Source: an uncultured Opitutia bacterium
GTDB lineage: Bacteria; Verrucomicrobiota; Verrucomicrobiia; Opitutales; UBA953
Reading direction: 5' to 3'
NCBI GenBank assembly: GCA_903895475.1
Contig: CAITUF010000119.1
Coordinates: 1 to 12,226 of the forward strand
Length of the DNA: 12,226 nucleotides
Below, in pieces: positions 6,772-12,226 of the stretch; within the stretch, counting starts at the first letter, position 1; each line of letters begins with the position of its first letter. The notes beneath the pieces are model-generated. The model was given only the letters and a program-made list of their open reading frames with translations, was not told the DNA's origin and searched no databases. The position numbers and the translations under genes were made by a program.

Positions 6772-8151
6772 TTACTTGGACTCCGTCTTGCGGGCCTTGT
6801 TCGCATCCTGCATCTGTTTCTGCGTCCGCATCGGCCATTCAGGATGGTCGACGTGCGCGTCCTTGAAAATCGTGAGGGCCTTTGCAACAAGCTCGGGCCG
6901 CTTGTCCGCGAGGTCATTCTTCTCGTTCGCATCGGCCTTGAGGTCGTAGATTTCCATCTTAGCAGCGGGTCCGTTGCGGACGGCTTTCCAGTCGTCCCAG
7001 CGGGCGGCTTGCAGGGATTGCCCCTCGTGGAGTTCCCAGTAGAAGTAATTACGCTTTGGGGCCGGGCCGCCTTGCAGGAAAGACGCCAGCGAGATGCCAT
7101 CGGTCTTCAGGCCAGTGGGCGCCGTCGTGCCAGAGAGTTCCAAGGCCGTTGGTAGGTAATCCCAAGACGCCCAAGGTTCATCGCTCACGCGGCCGGCGGG
7201 GACCTTGCCGGGCCAACGGGCGAGGGCGGCTTGGCGGAGGGCGCCTTCGTAGAGTCCGCGCTTATAGCCGCGCAAGCCATTCGCCGCTTGGTCGAAGAGT
7301 TTGCCGATTTCCGAATTCGGGGCGAATGACGAGCCATTATCGCCCGCGGTCATCACGAGGGTATTCTCGTCGAGCCCAAGTTCCTTGAGCAGCTTGAACA
7401 CGCGACCAATGTCGGCATCGAGGCGCGTGACCTGCGCGGCGTAGGCCTTCTGCGTGGGCGTCCAGGGCTTGTCTTTGTAGATGCCGAAGTCGTTGATTTC
7501 GTGGCGACCGTGGGGCAGGGTGATGGCATAGAAAAGGAAGAATGGCTTATCCTTCTGTGCCCGAATCCATGACTCGACGTCCTGCTGAATGAGATCCTGT
7601 GCGTAGGTCTTGCCGACGCCTTTGCCGTCGTTACCGGGGAGTTCGAAGCGTTGGTCGTCGCGGTAGAGGTAGGTCGGGAAGTAGCTGTGCGCGTGACGCT
7701 GGCAGTTGTAGCCGAAGAAGTGGTCGAAGCCGTTCTTCAAGGGGCTGCCTGTGGTATCAAACATCCCCATGCCCCACTTGCCCATGCAGGCCGTGGCGTA
7801 GCCATTGCCCTTGAGTGCCTTTGCGACCGTGATGGATTCCGCTGGGATCGGTAACTGGCCTTCGGCCTTGAGTTCGCGGTTAGCCCGGATGGGACTGTGA
7901 CCGGTGTGCTGGCCAAGCATCAATGACGTGCGGCTGGGTGCGCAGACCGTTGTCCCGCAGTAGCCCTGCGTAAACCTCGTGCCTTCCTTGGCCATCCGGT
8001 CTAGGTTCGGCGTCTGGATGAGTTTTTGGCCGTAGCACCCGAGGTCGCCCTGCGCGAGGTCATCACTGAGGATGAAGATTAGGTTCGGCTTACGCGGTTC
8101 AGCAGCGCACGCGACCGCGGCGCAAAGGAGGAGGAGGAGGCGAGCGGCCAT
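6772..8151 (-). CDS. Secreted Cys-type sulfatase (S1 family)
   Basis: The 459-residue protein has a signal peptide (residues 1-17, ending CAA) followed at once by the sulfatase N-terminus PNLIFILSDD, whose Asp30 and Asp31 bind calcium. The signature C70-A-P-S-R74 is the Cys-type C-x-P-x-R motif, where Cys is converted to formylglycine. Further active-site positions are Lys125 (GKWG), His214 (LPHGRH), Asp271-Asn272-Gly273 and Lys297 (GYKRGLYEGALR). Length is normal for arylsulfatase-type enzymes. It hydrolyses a sulfate ester, probably on a sulfated glycan in the periplasm or outside the cell; substrate specificity cannot be read here. The GKWG variant with GFDHFFGYNCQR is common in one group of PVC-type sulfatases. 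Maturation needs a formylglycine-generating enzyme or anaerobic maturase, not present in this window. It is the first gene of a two-gene unit with the aldo/keto reductase. Confidence 0.95.
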   Translation of the reverse strand: MAARLLLLLCAAVACAAEPRKPNLIFILSDDLAQGDLGCYGQKLIQTPNLDRMAKEGTRFTQGYCGTTVCAPSRTSLMLGQHTGHSPIRANRELKAEGQLPIPAESITVAKALKGNGYATACMGKWGMGMFDTTGSPLKNGFDHFFGYNCQRHAHSYFPTYLYRDDQRFELPGNDGKGVGKTYAQDLIQQDVESWIRAQKDKPFFLFYAITLPHGRHEINDFGIYKDKPWTPTQKAYAAQVTRLDADIGRVFKLLKELGLDENTLVMTAGDNGSSFAPNSEIGKLFDQAANGLRGYKRGLYEGALRQAALARWPGKVPAGRVSDEPWASWDYLPTALELSGTTAPTGLKTDGISLASFLQGGPAPKRNYFYWELHEGQSLQAARWDDWKAVRNGPAAKMEIYDLKADANEKNDLADKRPELVAKALTIFKDAHVDHPEWPMRTQKQMQDANKARKTESK

Positions 8152-8204
8152 TGGGGAAGGGGATAGGTGATGGGGGGTAGGGGGTGGGCAGGGACGGGCA
8201 CTTG

Positions 8205-8280
8205 AAAAGCAAAAGGGGACCGGGGTGGAAAATGCTTAGCGGCCTTTGGCCGCAGCACAACCCAATCCCCGATCCCCTTT
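8205..8280 (-). terminator. Nested-stem terminator of the DUF6807 gene
   Basis: On the minus strand an outer 14-bp stem (8267-8280 with 8212-8225; AAAGGGGAUCGGGG pairing with CCCCGGUCCCCUUU, one G-U wobble) encloses an inner hairpin at 8233-8257 (GCGGCC/GGCCGC, loop AAA, extended by TGCT/AGCA across a 2-nt bulge). The inner hairpin is followed by TTTT and the outer stem by TTTTGCTTTTC, so there are two T-tracts. It starts about 12 nt after the stop of the gene ending at 8292 and insulates the sulfatase gene, whose own promoter must then lie in 8152-8211. Confidence 0.7.
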
Positions 8281-8291
8281 GTCTTCCCCTC

Positions 8292-9332
8292 TTACTCCGC
8301 CTGGTCCTTCAGCCACTGCTGGTACTGGGCTTCGGTCTCTTCCTTGGTCAGCTTACCGCTGTGGATGAGGATGCGGAAGCGGAAGGTCTCCGACTTGCCC
8401 GGCTGGATGGTGAAGTTGAGCGTGGTCTTGCCCTTGGTGAATTCCTTGGCGCCGAAGGGGTTCGCAGCGAAGAGGCCGTAACCGCGGTTGTGCCAGTAGG
8501 TCGGGAAGGTGCTGTTCTTGGGGTGGTCGAAGATGCCGATGCAGACGGCTTCACCCTTTACGTTGCCAGAGAGCGTCATCCACTTGGCGCGCGTGCTCCA
8601 AGTTTCCTTTTCGCCGACCTTACCTTCGCTGCTGAGGTAGATGCCGTTGACGCCGGTGTTGTCGAGCTTGGCGACTGCGGTCGGCTTGCCCGCATCGTCG
8701 GTGAAGATTTCGGCCTTCGTCGAGGGCTCTTCGAGCGAGCGGGTGACGCGGATAGCGATGACGCCTTCCTTGGAATCTTGGAAGACGGCGGGCTTGTCCT
8801 GGGCGGTCAGCGTGACGATGCGGTCGATGATGCGGAGGTCCTTGGCGGCACGGAAGACGAGGGTTTCGTCCTGCTGCAGTACCTTGGAACCGTCGGCGAG
8901 GATCCAGTCAGACGATACTTTGAGCGAGGCGACACCTTCGCCGCTCTTCATGGCAAGGATGGCCTTATGCTTGATGTTGCCGTAAGGCATCTTGCTGTCG
9001 CGCGAGTAGCCTTCGGGGGGTGAGTTCCAGAAGTCGGTGCCGTTGACGTTCCCGTAGTTGAACCACGACGAAATGTGGTGTGGGTGGTCGGTACGCTCGC
9101 CGGCGACCTTCTCGAGCGGGAAACCGCGGGTGAAGATGTTACCGCTGGCGGTGCGGAGCGGTGAGAGGAGGGGCTTCTTCTGGTCGGCCCAGAAGACGTA
9201 GGAGGTGAACGGCTGGCCGTCGACGAGGACGTCGACTTGCTTCTTGTCGGCCTGTTCGACGAGCTTGACCTCAGCGGCGTGGGCGCAGGTAGCGGCCAGG
9301 ACAAGGGCAAGGAGGGAGAGGGGCTTCTTCAT
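8292..9332 (-). CDS. Secreted DUF6807 / PmoA-like family protein
   Basis: The 346-residue product has a clear signal peptide (residues 1-19, ending CAHA). It matches the DUF6807 family, often labelled PmoA-like although unrelated in function to membrane methane monooxygenase. Landmarks are GERTDHPHH at 78-86, HIS-SWF and NGTDFW just after, TWSTRAKWMTLSG around 244-256, IFDHPKN at 267-273 and YWHNRGYGLFAANPFG at 279-294. The fold appears beta-rich, with a short Lys/Glu/Gln-rich C-terminal tail. The family is common beside secreted glycan-degrading and sugar-oxidising genes in Verrucomicrobiota, Planctomycetota and Bacteroidota; its activity is not established, and conserved His/Asp clusters hint at a metal or sugar site (inference). 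It appears monocistronic, with a terminator downstream and a divergent gene upstream. Confidence 0.88.
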   Translation of the reverse strand: MKKPLSLLALVLAATCAHAAEVKLVEQADKKQVDVLVDGQPFTSYVFWADQKKPLLSPLRTASGNIFTRGFPLEKVAGERTDHPHHISSWFNYGNVNGTDFWNSPPEGYSRDSKMPYGNIKHKAILAMKSGEGVASLKVSSDWILADGSKVLQQDETLVFRAAKDLRIIDRIVTLTAQDKPAVFQDSKEGVIAIRVTRSLEEPSTKAEIFTDDAGKPTAVAKLDNTGVNGIYLSSEGKVGEKETWSTRAKWMTLSGNVKGEAVCIGIFDHPKNSTFPTYWHNRGYGLFAANPFGAKEFTKGKTTLNFTIQPGKSETFRFRILIHSGKLTKEETEAQYQQWLKDQAE

Positions 9333-9341
9333 GGGCTTTGC

Positions 9342-9369
9342 TAGATAGGCTTAGAATAGGCCATGCCAA
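9342..9369 (-). promoter_or_regulatory. Weak candidate promoter for the DUF6807 gene
   Basis: On the minus strand, TTGGCA (9364-9369) and TATCTA (9342-9347) are separated by 16 nt. The -10 ends 9 nt before the ATG at 9332, again implying a very short or absent leader. The -35 matches 5 of 6 consensus positions, but the -10 is poor. An alternative is TATTCT about 10 nt further upstream. Confidence 0.25.
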
Positions 9370-9420
9370 GCCGAATGCCATGAGGAAGCCGCTACTTTTA
9401 ATTGAAATATAGGAACCGAG

Positions 9421-9443
9421 GGGGTTGTCTGGTGACAGACCCC
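9421..9443 (+). promoter_or_regulatory. Bulged hairpin just upstream of the second dehydrogenase gene
   Basis: GGGGT (9421-9425) pairs with ACCCC (9439-9443), and TGTC (9426-9429) pairs with GACA (9434-9437), leaving one bulged G and a TGGT loop. It ends 9 nt before the ATG at 9453, in the place a ribosome binding site would normally occupy. It could be an operator or a translational control hairpin; it could also be chance. Confidence 0.3.
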
Positions 9444-9452
9444 TGTACCCCA

Positions 9453-12226
9453 ATGCGCTCCGTTTTCCTCGGCGCGGCTTTTGCCGCCATTTCTGCCTTT
9501 GCCGCCAGCCCGGCTGGTCCTGAGGTCCGCGTGCCGTTCAAGGACTACCGCCAGGGGTCGACCCCGGCCGAGGCGCTTAAGGCCATGTCCGTCCCGAAGG
9601 GCTTCCAGGTGACGCTCGTCGCCGCCGAACCTCGGGTCGTCCAGCCAATCGCGATGTGCTTCGACGAGAAGGGTCGTCTCTGGGTCGTCGAAGGGATGTC
9701 CTACCCTCGCAAGCGCGGTGACGGGAAAGGTAAGGACCGCATCATCATCTTAGAAGACCCGCTGGGCGACGGTTCTTACGGTAAGTCGACGGTTTTCTAC
9801 GAAGGCCTTGATCTCGTGAGCGGTATCGAGGTCGGTCACGGCGGTGTCTGGATTGGAGCCGCCCCTGAACTTCTTTTCATTCCGAAGGATGCGCAGGATA
9901 AGCCCGGCAAGCCACGGGTGGTCCTCGATGGCTGGGCGATGCAAGACACGCACGAGACGTTGAATAGTTTCACGTGGGGTCCCGATGGTTGGCTCTATGG
10001 CTGTCACGGCGTCTTCACCCATTCCAATGTCGGTAAGCCCGGCGCCCCGGATTCCGAGCGCAAGCGCATCAATGCCGGTGTGTGGCGTCTGCATCCGTTG
10101 ACCAAGGAGTTCGAAATCTTCGCCGAAGGCACGAGCAACCCGTGGGGTCTCGATTACGACAAGCATGGTGAGATGTTCATCACCGCGTGCGTCATCCCAC
10201 ATCTTTATCACGTCTTCCCCGGCGGCCGCTACCAGCGTCAAGCCGGACAGCATTTTAACCCGTTCACCTTCGATGATATCAAGACCATTGCCGATCATGC
10301 ACACTTCACGGGCTCGGTCCTGTACCGTCCGGTTGAGCGCGGCGTCGTCCAGCCGCAGAGCACCGACGAAGCGGGTGGCGGCCATGCACACTGCGGCCTG
10401 GCCATCTACAATGGCGATAACTTCCCCGCTGACTATCAAGGCCTTCTCCTGTTTGGCAACCTGCACGGCCACCGCGTGGTGAGCGACTCCGTTAAGGCGA
10501 AGGGTAGCGGTTTCGTTGGTCATCATGCCCCTGACTTCATGCGGAGTAATGACGCCTGGTTCATTCCGGTCACGCAACGCGTCGGTCCGGATGGCGCTCT
10601 CTACGTCTCGGATTGGACGGATAAGCAGACTTGCCACAGCAATAACCAGGAAATTTGGGATCGTGGTAACGGTCGCATCTATCGTGTTAGCTATGGCGCA
10701 CCCAAATCCCGGGCCCGCGACCTCACGGCGCTGAAGAGTCAGGAGCTCCTCACGATTGCGTTAGACGACCCGAATGAGTTCTTCGTGCGCCAAGCCCGCA
10801 AGGTCCTTGCCGAACGTGCCATCGAGCTGCGTCATGGCGTGGAAGCCGACTTCGGTACGGCCAGCGCCTTGCTGACCGCCGAGACGACGGTCCGCTCGCT
10901 CAAGGCCGAACCGATCCGTCGCCTGCGTGCGCTGTGGGTGCTGGCTTCGGCCGGAGTCTTCCCTGCCTTCGAGGGCGACCGCGTCCGTGCGAAGATTGAC
11001 CTGCTCGAAGTCGGACTGACCGCCAAGGATGAGCACCTTCGTGCTTGGTTCGTGCGCCTGATGTCTGAGCGCACCCGTAATATTGGTCCACGCCTCGCCG
11101 AGCTAGCGGCGCAGGAGGAATCATCGGTTGTTCGTCGTGAGTTGGCCTCGGCCTTGGGTCGACTCCCGCTCGCCGCCCGTGCGGCTGTCGCCGCCCCCTT
11201 GTTGGCCCGTGCTGAAGATGCGACGGACCATAACCTCCCGTTGCTCCTCTGGTATGGCATCGAACCGCTGGTGGGGTCCGACGCTCAGCAGGGCATGGCA
11301 CTTGTACAGGCTTCCAAGATTCCGAAGATCACCGAGTTCATTTATCGCCGCCTATCTACCGACGCTGCGGGTCGTGAACGCCTCTTGGGTCTGGCGGCCC
11401 AGCAGGCCGATCCTGCTTTGCGTGAGCGCCTGCTGGAAGGCCTCGTTGCAGGCGTTCGACAGGGTGGGGCGTTCAAGGCTCCCGCGGAATGGCCCGCTCA
11501 GGCGAAGGCTTTGCGTGCGCAGGCCTCTCCGCAGCTTCTCTCCTTGGTCAATGAACTCGACGCCCTTGCGGGAGATGAGACCAGTCGCGATTATTTCCGT
11601 AACCAGCTGTCCTCCGCCAAGGCACCTGCGCCGGCACGCCAACGGGCCCTGTCCGTGCTACTTCAGTCCCGCGACCGTGCCGCCGCTCCGGTGCTGCATG
11701 CTTGCCTCGCGGATACTTCCGTCAGCGGCCCGTTGCGCCGTCAGGTCATCCAAGCCCTCGCAACCTTAGGCAATGACGCGACCGTCCCCGCGCTCATCGC
11801 CGGCTTCAAGGCCTTCACCGCCGAGGAACGTTCCGATGCGCTCCCAGCTCTCATTGCCAATCCAGCCGCCGCCACACTCACCATGGAAGCCGTTGCGGCT
11901 GGTACCCTCGCTAAGGCCGTCCTTTCGCCCGTTGCCATCCGCCAACTCAAGTCGATGAAGGATGCCAAGGTCGACGCGCTCCTTGCTCAGGTGATTGGTG
12001 CGGTCAACGCCACGAAGGCTGATTACGCCAAGCTCAAAGCCAAGTATGTTGACCTCTTAAAGTCCAAGCCGCTGCGTCGCGCGGACCTAGTGGCCGGCAA
12101 GGCACTCTACCAGCAATCGTGCGGACTTTGCCACCAGCTCTTCGGCGAAGGTAGTTTAGTCGGACCGAGCCTGACGGGTTCGAATCGTGCCAACCTCGAT
12201 TACCTCCTCGAGAACGTCCTCGATCC
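9453..12226 (+). CDS. Secreted beta-propeller dehydrogenase / HEAT / c-type heme protein (PVC type), C-terminus cut by window
   Basis: The frame is open for 924 codons to the window end. Residues 1-18 are a signal peptide. Residues about 40-415 are the Pirellula/Verrucomicrobium-type membrane-bound dehydrogenase (sorbosone/glucose dehydrogenase-like) propeller: AMCFDEKGRLWVVEGMSYP, DTHETLNSFTWGPDGWLYG (165-183), TSNPWGLDYDKHGEMF (227-242), GGGHAHCGLAIYNGD (308-322) and GPDGALYVSDWTD (378-390). Residues about 420-870 are Ala/Leu/Arg-rich HEAT-type helices. A c-type cytochrome domain then begins, with an intact heme motif C890-G-L-C893-H894 in GKALYQQSCGLCHQLFGEG and a following GPSLTG. The distal Met ligand lies beyond the edge. 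The likely role is periplasmic oxidation of a sugar or alcohol with electrons passed to the attached heme (inference). No SGNH domain is present, unlike the protein encoded at 364-3582. The gene is divergent from the DUF6807 gene, and the start is set by the signal peptide. Confidence 0.9.
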   Translation, partial: MRSVFLGAAFAAISAFAASPAGPEVRVPFKDYRQGSTPAEALKAMSVPKGFQVTLVAAEPRVVQPIAMCFDEKGRLWVVEGMSYPRKRGDGKGKDRIIILEDPLGDGSYGKSTVFYEGLDLVSGIEVGHGGVWIGAAPELLFIPKDAQDKPGKPRVVLDGWAMQDTHETLNSFTWGPDGWLYGCHGVFTHSNVGKPGAPDSERKRINAGVWRLHPLTKEFEIFAEGTSNPWGLDYDKHGEMFITACVIPHLYHVFPGGRYQRQAGQHFNPFTFDDIKTIADHAHFTGSVLYRPVERGVVQPQSTDEAGGGHAHCGLAIYNGDNFPADYQGLLLFGNLHGHRVVSDSVKAKGSGFVGHHAPDFMRSNDAWFIPVTQRVGPDGALYVSDWTDKQTCHSNNQEIWDRGNGRIYRVSYGAPKSRARDLTALKSQELLTIALDDPNEFFVRQARKVLAERAIELRHGVEADFGTASALLTAETTVRSLKAEPIRRLRALWVLASAGVFPAFEGDRVRAKIDLLEVGLTAKDEHLRAWFVRLMSERTRNIGPRLAELAAQEESSVVRRELASALGRLPLAARAAVAAPLLARAEDATDHNLPLLLWYGIEPLVGSDAQQGMALVQASKIPKITEFIYRRLSTDAAGRERLLGLAAQQADPALRERLLEGLVAGVRQGGAFKAPAEWPAQAKALRAQASPQLLSLVNELDALAGDETSRDYFRNQLSSAKAPAPARQRALSVLLQSRDRAAAPVLHACLADTSVSGPLRRQVIQALATLGNDATVPALIAGFKAFTAEERSDALPALIANPAAATLTMEAVAAGTLAKAVLSPVAIRQLKSMKDAKVDALLAQVIGAVNATKADYAKLKAKYVDLLKSKPLRRADLVAGKALYQQSCGLCHQLFGEGSLVGPSLTGSNRANLDYLLENVLD

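Noticed and set aside
6768..7100. 111-codon upstream extension of the aldo/keto reductase frame
   Set aside because: It overlaps the sulfatase coding sequence in another frame and is Arg/Ser/Pro-rich; homology begins at MKLRKLG at 6767.
8101..8151. Possible lipoprotein signal in the sulfatase (A-V-A-C near residue 15)
   Set aside because: The -3 position lacks the preferred Leu/Val/Ile, and an ordinary signal peptidase I site follows directly, so a lipoprotein call is not supported.
9750..10637. Minus-strand open frame of 295 codons within the right-hand dehydrogenase gene
   Set aside because: The plus strand carries an uninterrupted frame with signal peptide, dehydrogenase motifs and CxxCH; the minus frame is its reverse shadow.

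Overview
This window looks like a chromosomal fragment of a Verrucomicrobiota bacterium; a related PVC-superphylum lineage such as Planctomycetota is possible. The argument is gene content. There are two secreted proteins of the Pirellula/Verrucomicrobium-type dehydrogenase plus c-type heme family, a YHYH-domain protein, a DUF6807 (PmoA-like) protein and a secreted Cys-type sulfatase. The DNA is GC-rich by eye, coding density is high, and none of the seven genes has a convincing Shine-Dalgarno site.

Layout from left to right. Positions 1-272 (minus) hold the N-terminus of an exported endonuclease/exonuclease/phosphatase (EEP) family protein that runs off the left edge. A clean rho-independent terminator at about 315-342 closes the next gene. 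Positions 364-3582 (minus) encode a 1072-residue secreted protein with an SGNH-like domain, a beta-propeller dehydrogenase, HEAT-like helices and a C-terminal cytochrome-like domain. Positions 3792-5663 (minus) encode a YHYH-domain protein with a Gly/Lys-rich linker, preceded by a TATAAT box almost touching the start codon. Positions 5724-5806 carry an inverted pair of REP-type hairpins (a REPIN/BIME). Positions 5817-6767 (minus) encode a YhdN-like aldo/keto reductase, 4 nt after a sulfatase gene at 6772-8151 (minus). A nested-stem terminator lies at 8205-8280, then a DUF6807 gene at 8292-9332 (minus). A 120-bp divergent intergenic region separates this from 9453-12226 (plus), a second dehydrogenase/HEAT/heme protein whose CxxCH motif is intact and which runs off the right edge.

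Functionally, six of the seven products have N-terminal signal peptides. Together they suggest attack on sulfated or oxidised carbohydrates outside the cytoplasm: sulfate removal by the sulfatase, sugar oxidation by propeller dehydrogenases with electrons passed to fused heme domains, and a cytoplasmic aldo/keto reductase acting on a carbonyl product. No substrate can be assigned from sequence, and the genes appear to form several short transcription units rather than one operon.

The points most worth a second look are the inverted REP pair with a compensatory stem change, the loss of the first heme cysteine (R-V-T-C-H) in the first dehydrogenase protein, the apparent leaderless promoter of the YHYH gene, and C-rich sequence in place of Shine-Dalgarno sites. 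I see no CRISPR array, tRNA, rRNA, transposase or phage gene.
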